Positions 16,559 to 27,966 of a stretch of 64,000 bases of DNA are shown in pieces; the first letter of the stretch is position 1; every line of letters starts with the position of its first letter. Below the pieces are notes generated by a model. It worked only from the letters and a program-made list of their open reading frames with translations. It searched no databases and was not told the origin of the DNA. The stretch comes from Oxalobacteraceae bacterium OTU3CINTB1 (GTDB lineage Bacteria; Pseudomonadota; Gammaproteobacteria; Burkholderiales; Burkholderiaceae_D): positions 1,178,001 to 1,242,000 of the forward strand of contig CP099652.1 of the NCBI GenBank assembly GCA_024123955.1, in the 5' to 3' direction. Both the position numbers and the translations under genes were made by a program.

Positions 16559-17137
16559 TCACACAAGAACGCGGTTCAGCACCATGTCGATGAAGCGGTC
16601 CAGCGGCGCCCGGTCTTGTTCGGCCTTGGCGCGCAGTACCGCCCCTTGCCAGGCGTCGGCGGTGAAATTGGCCAACTCCCTTGCCGGTTGCGTGATGGCG
16701 ATGCCGCCGTCGCGCTGCCCTTGCGCAATGACTTGCTCCAGCATGGCGCACATGGCGGCAAACGACTGCCGCGCCTGTTGGCGGATGGCCGGACTCTGGT
16801 TCGACAGCTCGGTGCTGAAATTGCCCAACATGCAGCCGGCGTTGAATTCGGACGCAACGTTGGCTTCGATCAGCTGGCCGAAGTAGCCGCGCAGCCACTC
16901 CCGTGGCGGCAGCGGCGACTCGCCCAAGCGGATGCCAAGCTGCCCGGCCTGTTCCGAATAACGCTGCAATACCTCCACCCCCAGCTCTTCCTTGCTGGCG
17001 AAATGGTTGTAGAACGAACCTTTCGGCACGCCGGCCGCCTCGGTGATGTCTTGCACACTCGTGGCGTTGAAACCCTTGCTGTGAAGCAGGGTCATGCCGG
17101 CGGTGACGATTTGTTCTTTGACGTTAGGTTTGGCCAT
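16559..17137 (-). CDS. TetR/AcrR-family transcriptional repressor
   Basis: The 192-residue protein opens with a TetR helix-turn-helix: VKEQIVTAGMTLLHSKGFNA, then TSVQDITEAAGVPKGSFYNHF, with the family's GSFYNHFxSKEEL motif. The C-terminal two thirds is a helical ligand and dimerisation domain of the AcuR/NemR-like class. Such repressors bind palindromic operators and release on binding small, often electrophilic, ligands. A near-perfect operator lies 10-21 bp upstream of its ATG (17147-17158) and another before the SDR gene, predicting autoregulation and control of the SDR. The ligand is unknown. Confidence 0.9.
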   Translation of the reverse strand: MAKPNVKEQIVTAGMTLLHSKGFNATSVQDITEAAGVPKGSFYNHFASKEELGVEVLQRYSEQAGQLGIRLGESPLPPREWLRGYFGQLIEANVASEFNAGCMLGNFSTELSNQSPAIRQQARQSFAAMCAMLEQVIAQGQRDGGIAITQPARELANFTADAWQGAVLRAKAEQDRAPLDRFIDMVLNRVLV

Positions 17138-17146
17138 GTGCGTAAT

Positions 17147-17158
17147 ATGACCGGTCGT
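17147..17158. promoter_or_regulatory. Probable TetR operator upstream of the regulator
   Basis: ATGACCGGTCGT differs by one base from the perfect palindrome at 16523-16534, and the flanks (AAT before, CTTAAA after) are also identical. It lies just upstream of the TetR start codon. Confidence 0.75.
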
Positions 17159-17279
17159 CTTAAATAAGTCAAGCGTTGTTTCCCGCGTTGTTTCCCGGCT
17201 GGTTACTTATTGTTTGATAGACAATGCTGAATACCAACTATATAGTTGGCGTACCAATGGTGAATATGGGTTATCTACT

Positions 17280-18062
17280 GTGCGTACCAAAGCTAAGCGG
17301 TGGAACGGGCTTTCGCTGATGTCGGGTTTGATGCTTGCCGTTTCGGTGCGGGCGGCGCCGCTGGACCTGACGGTGTGCGTGTTCGACCAGCCGTTCTCGC
17401 CCATGACATTTCCTGACGGCTGCGGCCAGTCGCTGGAACTGCTGCGGCGCGCCTCGGCGCTGCAGCCGGTGGCGGTCCGGCAACTGGTCGCGCCGCGTTC
17501 CCAATGCATGAACCGCTTGCGCAACGGCCAGGTCAACGCCATGCTGGCCGCCTTTACGCCCGAGCGCACCGCCTACGGCGCCTATCCGATGAAGGGCGCG
17601 CAGCCCGATCCCGGGCGCGGCGTCGGCGAGTTGAACTTTTCCGTGTTCCGCCGGCAGGGCGACACGGTGGACTGGGACGGCCAGCGCTTCATCGGCCTGG
17701 GCCGGCAACCGGTGGGGGCGCAACCGGACCTGCTGCACATGCCGATGCTGCGCGAGATGGACGTCGTCATCGACGACAGCGGCTCCAGCGTGGACCAGGT
17801 GTTCGCCAAACTGGCGGGCAAGCGGGTGGCGGCAGTGGTGACCGAGCGCGACGAGGGCGGCGAGCTGATGGCGCGCAAATACCGGGGCCAGATCGAGATG
17901 CTGCCGGCGCCGTTCCAGAAGACGCCCATCTACCTGATCGTCAACAAGGACTTCTACCAAAAGCACCAGCCGCAAGTGGAGGCTTACTGGCAAGCCATCG
18001 CCCAGGCCCGCCTTACGCCCGGCTTCCGCCAGTTCATCTCCGAGTTTCCCAAAAAACATTAG
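17280..18062 (+). CDS. Periplasmic solute-binding-like protein (PBP2 fold)
   Basis: From a GTG at 17280 the 260-residue product has a signal peptide (TKAKRWNGLSLMSGLMLAVSVRA) and then LDLTVCVFDQPFSPMTF and GQSLELLRRASAL, as in ABC amino-acid-binding-like proteins (SBP_bac_3 type). VFAKLAGKRVAAVVTERDEG and TPIYLIVNKDFYQKHQPQVE are typical lobe-2 segments. No transporter genes are adjacent; orphan members of this group often act as sensors or have unknown roles. The start is uncertain: the frame opens at 17214 and no clear ribosome-binding site decides. It is divergent from the TetR gene. Confidence 0.7.
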   Translation: MRTKAKRWNGLSLMSGLMLAVSVRAAPLDLTVCVFDQPFSPMTFPDGCGQSLELLRRASALQPVAVRQLVAPRSQCMNRLRNGQVNAMLAAFTPERTAYGAYPMKGAQPDPGRGVGELNFSVFRRQGDTVDWDGQRFIGLGRQPVGAQPDLLHMPMLREMDVVIDDSGSSVDQVFAKLAGKRVAAVVTERDEGGELMARKYRGQIEMLPAPFQKTPIYLIVNKDFYQKHQPQVEAYWQAIAQARLTPGFRQFISEFPKKH

Positions 18063-18111
18063 CCGGCGCCGCCCCGGGACGCCACCCCGGTAAAGTTGCG
18101 TAAAGTAACAA

Positions 18112-18142
18112 TTTACTTGCCGCCGCGCGAACTTGGTATGAT
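18112..18142 (+). promoter_or_regulatory. Probable promoter with extended -10 for the S9 gene
   Basis: TGGTATGAT (TATGAT at 18137-18142 with an upstream TG) forms an extended -10 box. TTTACT at 18112-18117 is a weak -35 at 19 bp. The GTAAA...TTTAC inverted repeat just upstream may be an operator. Confidence 0.4.
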
Positions 18143-18196
18143 GCTCGACGACCGGCCACCAGCCGGTATTTTTCTACAAACGTCGGAGATCCCCGA

Positions 18197-20254
18197 ATGA
18201 GATTACCCCTGCTGCTGCTTGGGACCGCTGTTGCGGCCTCCAGCGCCATGGCCGCGCCGCGCGGCTTCACCGTGGAAGACCTCGTCAAGATGGAGCGGGT
18301 CGGAAGCCCTGCGCTGTCGCCGGACGCCAGCCGCGTCGTCTACACCGTGCGCTCCACCAATCTGGACAAGAACCGCGGCAACACGCAATTGTGGATGCTG
18401 GACCTGCGCGCGCCCAAGGCCGCGCCGGTGCGCCTGACCCAGGCCGATGCCAGCAGCAGCGATCCCGAATGGTCGCCCAACGGCGACGCCGTCTATTTCC
18501 TGTCGGCCCGTTCCGGCTCATCGCAGGTGTGGCGGCTGCCGCTGGCCGGCGGCGAGGCGGCCAGGGTCACCGACCTGGCGATCGACGTCGACAACTTCCG
18601 CCTGTCGCCGCAGGGCGACCGCCTGGCGCTGAGCCTGGCCGTGTTCCGCGATTGCGCCGACCTGGCCTGCACCAAGTCGCGCCTGGACGCCAAGGCCAGG
18701 GACAAGGCCAGCGGCAAGCTCTACGACAAGCTGTTCGTGCGCCACTGGGATACGTGGGCGGACGGGCGCAACAACGTGCTGTACTCGGCGCCGATCGACG
18801 CCACGGGCAAGGTCAGCGCCCAGCCGGTCAGCCTGAGCGGCTCGCTCGACGGCGACGTGCCGTCCAAGCCGTTCGGCGACCGCGACGAGTACCGCTTCAG
18901 CCCCGACGGCAAGACCGTGGTGTTCGCCGCCCGCATCGCCGGCAAGACCGAGGCGTGGTCGACCAACTTCGACGTCTACACGGTGCCGGCCACCGGCGGC
19001 GCGCCGACCAACCTGACCGCCGACAACCAGGCCTGGGACACCAAGGCCAGCTACTCGCCGGACGGCAAGACGCTGGCCTACCTGGCGATGGACAAGCCGA
19101 CCTTCGAGGCCGACCGCTACCACCTGGTGCTGGTCGATGTGGCCAGCGGCAAGAAGCGCACCGTCGCCGACAGCTGGGATCGCTCGATCGCCGACTACCG
19201 CTGGACCCCGGACGGCAAGGCGCTGCTGGCCACCGCCGACGACATCGGCCAGCATCCGCTGTTCCGCATCGACGCCGCCAGCGGCAAGGTCGCCAGGTTG
19301 ACCGGCAACGGCTACGTCAGCGGCTTCGACGCCGCGCGCGACACCATCGTCATGGCGCAGGCCAGCCTGTCGTCGGGCGCGCAGCTGTACAAGTTCAAGC
19401 TCGGCGGCAGCGGCGACCAAGCCACCCAGCTGACCGAGTTGAACGCGGCCGCGCTGGCGGACGTCAAGTTCGGCGAGTTCGAGCAGTTCTCGTTCGCCGG
19501 CGCCAACGGCGAGACCGTCTACGGCCACGTCATGAAGCCGTGGGACGCCAAGCCCGGCGTCAAGTATCCGGTCGCCTTCCTGGTGCACGGCGGCCCGCAG
19601 GGCAGCTTCGGCAACTCGTGGAGCTACCGCTGGAACCCGCAGGTGTACGCCGGCGCCGGCTATGCCACCGTGTTCATCGATTTCCACGGCTCGACCGGCT
19701 ACGGCCAGAAGTTCACCGATTCGATCAGCGGCGACTGGGGCGGCAAGCCGCTGGAGGACTTGCAGAAGGGCCTGGCGGCGGCGGTGCAAAAATTCCCGTG
19801 GCTGGACCGCGAGCGCAGCTGCGCACTGGGCGCGTCGTATGGCGGCTTCATGATGAACTGGATCGAAGGCAACTGGTCCGACGGCTTTAAATGCATCGTC
19901 AACCATGACGGCGTGTTCGACACGCGCGGCATGGCCTACGCGACCGAGGAGCTGTGGTTCACCGAGTGGGAAAACGGCGGTACCTACTACGATGTGCCGG
20001 AGAAGCACGAGAAGTTCAATCCGGCGTTGCAGGTGAAAAAGTGGAAGACGCCGATGCTGGTGGTGCAGGGCGACCTGGATTTCCGGATTCCGACCTCGCA
20101 GGGCCTGGGCACGTTCACGGCGCTGCAGCGCCGGGGCATACCGAGCAAGCTGCTGGTGTTCCCGGATGAGAACCATTGGGTGCTGAAGCCGGCCAACTCG
20201 GTGCTGTGGCATCACACGGTGATCGATTGGCTCGACACGTACCTTAAGAAATAA
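18197..20254 (+). CDS. S9-family acylaminoacyl-peptidase-like serine peptidase
   Basis: The 685-residue protein has a signal peptide (MRLPLLLLGTAVAASSAMAA), propeller repeats (ALSPDASRVVYTV, WSPNGDAVYFLS, FSPDGKTVVF, YSPDGKTLAYL) and a hydrolase domain with Ser547 in LGASYGGFM, Asp in VQGDLDFR and His in ENHWV. Such enzymes release N-terminal residues or dipeptides from oligopeptides. GGAG at 18185-18188 gives a good ribosome-binding site. The M1 aminopeptidase follows 68 bp downstream on the same strand, so the two may degrade peptides together. Confidence 0.93.
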   Translation: MRLPLLLLGTAVAASSAMAAPRGFTVEDLVKMERVGSPALSPDASRVVYTVRSTNLDKNRGNTQLWMLDLRAPKAAPVRLTQADASSSDPEWSPNGDAVYFLSARSGSSQVWRLPLAGGEAARVTDLAIDVDNFRLSPQGDRLALSLAVFRDCADLACTKSRLDAKARDKASGKLYDKLFVRHWDTWADGRNNVLYSAPIDATGKVSAQPVSLSGSLDGDVPSKPFGDRDEYRFSPDGKTVVFAARIAGKTEAWSTNFDVYTVPATGGAPTNLTADNQAWDTKASYSPDGKTLAYLAMDKPTFEADRYHLVLVDVASGKKRTVADSWDRSIADYRWTPDGKALLATADDIGQHPLFRIDAASGKVARLTGNGYVSGFDAARDTIVMAQASLSSGAQLYKFKLGGSGDQATQLTELNAAALADVKFGEFEQFSFAGANGETVYGHVMKPWDAKPGVKYPVAFLVHGGPQGSFGNSWSYRWNPQVYAGAGYATVFIDFHGSTGYGQKFTDSISGDWGGKPLEDLQKGLAAAVQKFPWLDRERSCALGASYGGFMMNWIEGNWSDGFKCIVNHDGVFDTRGMAYATEELWFTEWENGGTYYDVPEKHEKFNPALQVKKWKTPMLVVQGDLDFRIPTSQGLGTFTALQRRGIPSKLLVFPDENHWVLKPANSVLWHHTVIDWLDTYLKK

Positions 20255-20277
20255 GCCCTGCCGGATCGCTTGATCTC

Positions 20278-20302
20278 ACGCCCGCCAACGTCGCGGGCGT
20301 TT
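20278..20302 (+). terminator. Hairpin between the S9 and M1 genes
   Basis: ACGCCCGC and GCGGGCGT form a perfect 8-bp stem around 7 nt, followed by only TT. This is a weak terminator or a processing hairpin, so read-through into the M1 gene is plausible. Confidence 0.45.
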
Positions 20303-20322
20303 CCATATTTGAGGATGCAACA

Positions 20323-22977
20323 ATGAAAAAAAGTATGATCGTCGCGGCGCTGGTGCTCGCCTATGGCGCGGCCATGGCCCAAACGCCAGCCGCCACCACC
20401 ACCAACACTACCGCCCCGCGCGCCGAGAACGCCTATTTGTCGCAAGAGGACGCCGCCGCCCGCTCGGCACGCGTCAGCAACGTCGACTACACGCTCGCAT
20501 TCGCGCTGACCGGCAAGGAAACCTTCTCCGGCACCACCACGCTGGCGTTCGACCTGAGCGACGCCACGCAACCCCTGACCATCGACCTCGACAAGGCGAC
20601 CATCGCCAGCCTGACCGTCAACGGCAAGGCCGTCACGCCGCAATACAACCAATGGTTCATCACGTTGGCGCCGCAGGACCTGAAGGCCGGCCGCAACACC
20701 GTCGCCATCGCCTACACGCGCTTGCACAGCACCAACGGCGAAGGCCTGCACCGCATGGTCGACCCGGTCGACGGCCGCGTCTACACGTACTCGCACTTCG
20801 AGCCGGCCGCCGCGCACCAGATGTTCGCGCTGTTCGACCAGCCGGACCTGAAGGGCACCTTCCAGGTAAGCGTCACCGCGCCGGCCGACTGGGTGGTATC
20901 GTCGACGATGCGCGAATCAGGCGTGGCCGACGTGGACGGCGGCAAGCGCTGGACCTTCCCGCGCAGCAAAAAGCTCAGCCCGTACAACTTCTCGATGCAC
21001 GCCGGCCCGTACAAGGTGTGGGAAGACAACAGCGGCCCATATCCGATGCGCCTGTTCGCCCGCCAGTCGGTGGCGGCGCAGGTCTCGCCCAAGGACTGGT
21101 TCAGCTACACCAGCCGCGGCCTGAAATTCTTCGACCAGTACTTCGGCGTGCCCTACCAGTTCGAGAAATACGACCAGCTGCTGGTGCCGGACTTCCTGTA
21201 TGGCGCGATGGAAAACGCCGCGGCGATCACCTTCGCCGAACGCGCCTTCCTGCACCAGGATGAAATGACGGCGGCCCAGCGCGAGAGCCTGGCCGGCGTC
21301 ATCATGCACGAGATGGCGCACCAGTGGTTCGGCGACCTGGTGACGATGAAATGGTGGAACGGCCTGTGGCTCAACGAAAGCTTCGCCTCCTTCATGGGCA
21401 CCCTGGCCACGGCCGAGGCCACCGAATTCACCCATGCCTGGCAGAGTTTCTATTCCAACGCCAAGCAGAACGCCTACACGCAGGACCAGCGCGTCACCAC
21501 GCATCCGATCGAAACGCCGGTGCCGTCGACCGCCAACGCCTTCGACAATATCGACGCGATCACCTACTCGAAGGGCGCCTCGACCTTGAAGCAGTTGCGC
21601 CACCTGCTGGGCGAGGAGGTGTTCCGCCAGGGCGTGCACAACTACCTGGTCAAGTATTCCTACCAGAACGCCAAGCTCGACGACTTCATCGGCAGCCTGG
21701 CCAAGGCCGCCAACCGCGACCTCGGCCCGTGGACCAGGGAGTGGCTGTACGAGCCGGGCGTGAACACCATCGCCGCCGAGTTCAGCTGCGCCGGCGGCAA
21801 GATCAAATCGTTCAGCCTGCACCAGAATGCGCCGAGCGCGGCCATGCCCACACTGCGCGAGCAGCGCGTGCAGATCGGCCTGTTCAACCTGGACAAGGAT
21901 GGCCTATCGCTCGGCAAGAACGTGGCGGTAACCTACAAGGGCGCCGTCACCGCCGTGCCGGAACTCAAGGGCGCGGCCTGTCCCGACCTGGCGTACCCGA
22001 ACTACCAGGACTGGGGCTACGCGAAAGTCCAGCTGGATAAGAAGTCGTTCGCCACCGCGCAATCGAGCCTGGGCAGGGTCGCCGATCCGCTGCTGCGCTC
22101 GATGTTGTGGCAAAGCCTGTGGGACAGCGTACGCGACGGCAAACTGCCGCTGAACGCCTTCCTGGGCACGGTGCTGACCCAGGCCCCGGGCGAGCAGGAT
22201 TACACCTTGCTCGGCAATATCCTGACCAAGGTGGCGCAGTCCAGGGCCTATCTCGACAATATGGGACCGCAGGCGGCCGTCTACCGGGCGAAGGTGGGCG
22301 CGCAGTTGGAACAGATGGCGTTTACGGCGACGGGGGCCGCCAGCGCCGACAAGAATTTCCAGCGTCGCTGGTTTGCCACGTTTATCGACCTGGCCAGCAG
22401 CGAGCCGGCGCTGACGCGGTTGGCCGATATTCTCAGCGGCAAGCTGGTGGTACCGGGCCTGAACGTCAGCCAGGATGTGCGCTGGGATATCGTCGAACGG
22501 CTGAACCGGTTTGCCTACCCCGGCAGCGAGGACTTGCTGGCGGCCGAGCAGGAGCGCGACAAGTCCGACAGCGGGCAGGCCGCCGCGCTGGCCGCGCGCG
22601 TGATCCGTCCGGACGCCAAGGTCAAGGCCGAGTGGCTGGCCAATATCGGCGATCTGCAAACCACGTTGCCGTTCTCGAAGATCCGCCAGGCGATGGAAGT
22701 CATGTATCCGGCCGGCCAGGGCGCGCTGAGCGAACTGAGTGCGGAGCAGCGCTTGGCCACGCTCGGGCAGGTCGACAAGGCCGCCGGCCCGGTCTTCATG
22801 CGCGCGTACGCCGAGGCGATGATCCCGGCCGCTTGCACGCCGGCCAGCGTGGCCCGCCTGCAGGCGGCGATTGTTAAATTACCGGACTTGTCGACTGGTA
22901 CTAAACGTTCTTTGTTGGTAAGACATCAGGAAGATGAACGTTGTGTTGCCATAAAGAAAGCAATGACAGTATTTTAA
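20323..22977 (+). CDS. Secreted M1-family aminopeptidase
   Basis: The 884-residue protein has a signal peptide (MKKSMIVAALVLAYGAAMAQ), the exopeptidase GAMEN motif at 294-298, HEMAH at 329-333 and the third zinc ligand Glu352 in LNESF. A C-terminal helical ERAP1_C-like domain follows. M1 enzymes remove N-terminal residues; in contrast to cytoplasmic PepN this one is exported. GAGGAT is positioned before the ATG at 20323. It follows an S9 peptidase and ends in a strong terminator. Confidence 0.93.
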   Translation: MKKSMIVAALVLAYGAAMAQTPAATTTNTTAPRAENAYLSQEDAAARSARVSNVDYTLAFALTGKETFSGTTTLAFDLSDATQPLTIDLDKATIASLTVNGKAVTPQYNQWFITLAPQDLKAGRNTVAIAYTRLHSTNGEGLHRMVDPVDGRVYTYSHFEPAAAHQMFALFDQPDLKGTFQVSVTAPADWVVSSTMRESGVADVDGGKRWTFPRSKKLSPYNFSMHAGPYKVWEDNSGPYPMRLFARQSVAAQVSPKDWFSYTSRGLKFFDQYFGVPYQFEKYDQLLVPDFLYGAMENAAAITFAERAFLHQDEMTAAQRESLAGVIMHEMAHQWFGDLVTMKWWNGLWLNESFASFMGTLATAEATEFTHAWQSFYSNAKQNAYTQDQRVTTHPIETPVPSTANAFDNIDAITYSKGASTLKQLRHLLGEEVFRQGVHNYLVKYSYQNAKLDDFIGSLAKAANRDLGPWTREWLYEPGVNTIAAEFSCAGGKIKSFSLHQNAPSAAMPTLREQRVQIGLFNLDKDGLSLGKNVAVTYKGAVTAVPELKGAACPDLAYPNYQDWGYAKVQLDKKSFATAQSSLGRVADPLLRSMLWQSLWDSVRDGKLPLNAFLGTVLTQAPGEQDYTLLGNILTKVAQSRAYLDNMGPQAAVYRAKVGAQLEQMAFTATGAASADKNFQRRWFATFIDLASSEPALTRLADILSGKLVVPGLNVSQDVRWDIVERLNRFAYPGSEDLLAAEQERDKSDSGQAAALAARVIRPDAKVKAEWLANIGDLQTTLPFSKIRQAMEVMYPAGQGALSELSAEQRLATLGQVDKAAGPVFMRAYAEAMIPAACTPASVARLQAAIVKLPDLSTGTKRSLLVRHQEDERCVAIKKAMTVF

Positions 22978-22997
22978 TTGCCGACCTGTTTTTTGTG

Positions 22998-23026
22998 AAA
23001 AGCCAGCGCTCCACTGGCTTTTTTTT
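22998..23026 (+). terminator. Rho-independent terminator after the M1 gene
   Basis: AAAGCCAG and CTGGCTTT pair around a 7-nt loop and are followed by eight T. Confidence 0.85.
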
Positions 23027-23029
23027 CGC

Positions 23030-23401
23030 CCGAGCGCTTTGCCGGACGATGGCTGCGACAAGCGCGGAAGTAGGCCGGAAAAGCCGGAATTTACTTCATT
23101 TGCGTACTTTATTGCGTGTTTATTGGTTTCGATTCAGACATTCTTGTTTTGTAAAAGAACAACAGAAAAATGCTCAAAACCGCACAATTTCGTGACAGGG
23201 CGATGACATCGCTTTCATAGTGTAAGCAGGATTTTATTTGGTAAATATTTATGATTAATGAATAATAATTGTTAATCTGAAGTTACTCGAATTGTGTTGT
23301 TTGTTTATATTCATTGTTACCTACAAAGGGTAGACAAAGGTCCAGCGGGCGACCAGACCGGCGGGCCACGGCGCCATTACTTTCATCAAAAGGGCAGTGA
23401 A
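23030..23401. other. 372-bp AT-rich leader upstream of the PEP-CTERM gene
   Basis: The region becomes markedly AT-rich (23220-23320) compared with its flanks and probably holds the promoter and a long 5' leader of the PEP-CTERM/subtilase pair. I looked for a sigma-54 site of the TGGCAC-N5-TTGC type, known for some PEP-CTERM genes, and did not find one. CGATG-a-CATCG near 23201 is the only small palindrome noted. Confidence 0.4.
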
Positions 23402-24193
23402 ATGAACCACTTGAAGCAAGCGCAATTGAAAAAAATGACCGGCGCCGCACTCGGCGCCCTTGCGCTGATGAGCGCCACGCCAGCCATGGCTGCCGTGATC
23501 GATTTCGAATCCATCGGCCCGTCGATCTACGGCGGCACCGAAACCCTGAGCGAGAGCGGCTACACGATGACCGTGATCGACACGCCGGCCTCCCCGGGCG
23601 GCACCGGCTTCGCCGGCGCCGTCGGCGACGGCGCCGACCCGTACCTGTGCGCCATCGCCGCCTGCCCGACCGGCAACGCCAGCCACTTCTACATGGGCGT
23701 CAACGACGGCAGCCTGAAGGTGGCGCGCGGCGACAACGCCGCCTTCCAGGTGTCGGGCATCGACTACGCCTTCCTGGCGCCGGTCGGCGGCCTGCCCAGC
23801 TACTCGTATGGCCAGTTGACCCTGGTCGGCACGCGCGCCGGCGGCGGCACCATTTCGGTCGCCTACGATTTCCCCTTGCTCGACGCGCTGGGCAGCTCGC
23901 CGTTCGTCACCAACGCGCTGACGGCCTTCGGCAACGTCAGCCTGAGCAGCCTGGTCATCAGTTCCTGCCTGTTCGACGGCGCCGGCGGTTGCTACAGCCC
24001 GCTCGCCGGTTCGGAAAACCAGGCGCAATTCGCCTTCGACAACCTGCATCTGAGCGCGGTGACCGCCGTGCCGGAGCCGGAGACGTACGCCATGATGGGC
24101 CTCGGCCTGGGCCTGGTGGGCCTGCTGTCGCGCCGCCGCGCCAAGGCGGCCGCCGCCGCCGCCACCACCACCGCCGCCACCACCATCGCCTGA
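23402..24193 (+). CDS. PEP-CTERM sorted exoprotein
   Basis: The 263-residue protein has a signal peptide ending SATPAMAAV, a beta-rich body and the sorting signal VPEPETYAMMGLGLGLVGLL followed by SRRRAK. EpsH/XrtA-type exosortases cut such signals in EPS-producing Gram-negatives. The body (VIDFESIG, then QFAFDNLHL) resembles the NF038120 group of PEP-CTERM proteins, by memory only. After the basic stop-transfer cluster there is an unusual Ala/Thr tail of about 16 residues encoded by GCC/ACC triplets. AGGGCAGTGAA before the ATG at 23402 fixes the start. The subtilase begins 16 bp downstream, indicating one transcript. Confidence 0.85.
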   Translation: MNHLKQAQLKKMTGAALGALALMSATPAMAAVIDFESIGPSIYGGTETLSESGYTMTVIDTPASPGGTGFAGAVGDGADPYLCAIAACPTGNASHFYMGVNDGSLKVARGDNAAFQVSGIDYAFLAPVGGLPSYSYGQLTLVGTRAGGGTISVAYDFPLLDALGSSPFVTNALTAFGNVSLSSLVISSCLFDGAGGCYSPLAGSENQAQFAFDNLHLSAVTAVPEPETYAMMGLGLGLVGLLSRRRAKAAAAAATTTAATTIA

Positions 24194-24209
24194 GCAAGGA
24201 ACGCCCCAC

Positions 24210-27368
<3,159 letters not shown>

Positions 27369-27386
27369 GCGTTTGGCTTGGATGTG

Positions 27387-27424
27387 AAAAACCCGCGAGG
27401 CCGGTTGGGCTCGCGGGTTTTTTT
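27387..27424 (+). terminator. Rho-independent terminator after the subtilase gene
   Basis: AACCCGCGAG and CTCGCGGGTT form a perfect stem with a 10-nt loop and flanking A and T runs. It may act in both directions, also serving the lipoprotein gene at 27476. Confidence 0.9.
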
Positions 27425-27475
27425 GTTTGTTGATGCTGGATGATCTGTTGGCGGCACTTGGCGGATTACGCTGCG

Positions 27476-27937
27476 CTAATCCGCCCGACGTGGATTCGTG
27501 GTGTTTCCGGGAGATATGGCATTCGTGACGCATTGGCCGGCGCGGCAGGTGGCGCCGGGGTCGCTGACCAGCGAACAGGTCGACATCATCTGCTCGCGCG
27601 CGTCGTCGGCGCGGCGGGCGGCGGCGTGCTGGTCGATGAGCGCCTTGAGCGCGGCGCCGTCGCTGTTTTTGCTCGACCAGGCCATATAGCGCTCGGGACC
27701 GCCGCAAGCCTTCGAACCGAAGCCTATCGTGTGGCACTGGGCTTGGCTGTCGCAACTGGTGTCGGCGTTGGCGGCCTGGATTTTCTTCCACAGTGCTTCG
27801 GCCTTGTTGGCGGTCGGCGCGCCGGCTGCCGGCGCGGCCGCGGTGGCCGACGGCGCGTTGCCGCAGGCGCTGGCGGCGAGCATCAACAGGCTTGCCGCGG
27901 CAAGGCGAAGGGAGAGGGGACGGGGAGCGATTTTCAT
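27476..27937 (-). CDS. Small cysteine-rich lipoprotein
   Basis: The 153-residue product starts MKIAPRPLSLRLAAASLLML and has a lipobox AASAC (Cys25 region), so it should be a lipoprotein. The mature part has an Ala-rich linker and pairs of cysteines (TSCDSQAQCHT, KACGGPERY, MSTCSLV, ATCRAGQCV), suggesting disulfides. I do not recognise a named family. The ATG at 27937 lies 30 bp after the stop of the gene at 27967-29028 on the same strand, so the two are likely co-transcribed. The frame stays open far upstream, but that part is antisense noise. Confidence 0.7.
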   Translation of the reverse strand: MKIAPRPLSLRLAAASLLMLAASACGNAPSATAAAPAAGAPTANKAEALWKKIQAANADTSCDSQAQCHTIGFGSKACGGPERYMAWSSKNSDGAALKALIDQHAAARRADDAREQMMSTCSLVSDPGATCRAGQCVTNAISPGNTTNPRRAD

Positions 27938-27966
27938 GATTTCATGATGATCCAATCGCCGCCGCT

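Noticed and set aside
23200..23215. CGATGaCATCG as an operator of the PEP-CTERM gene
   Set aside because: A 5-bp half-site is expected by chance and there is no second copy.
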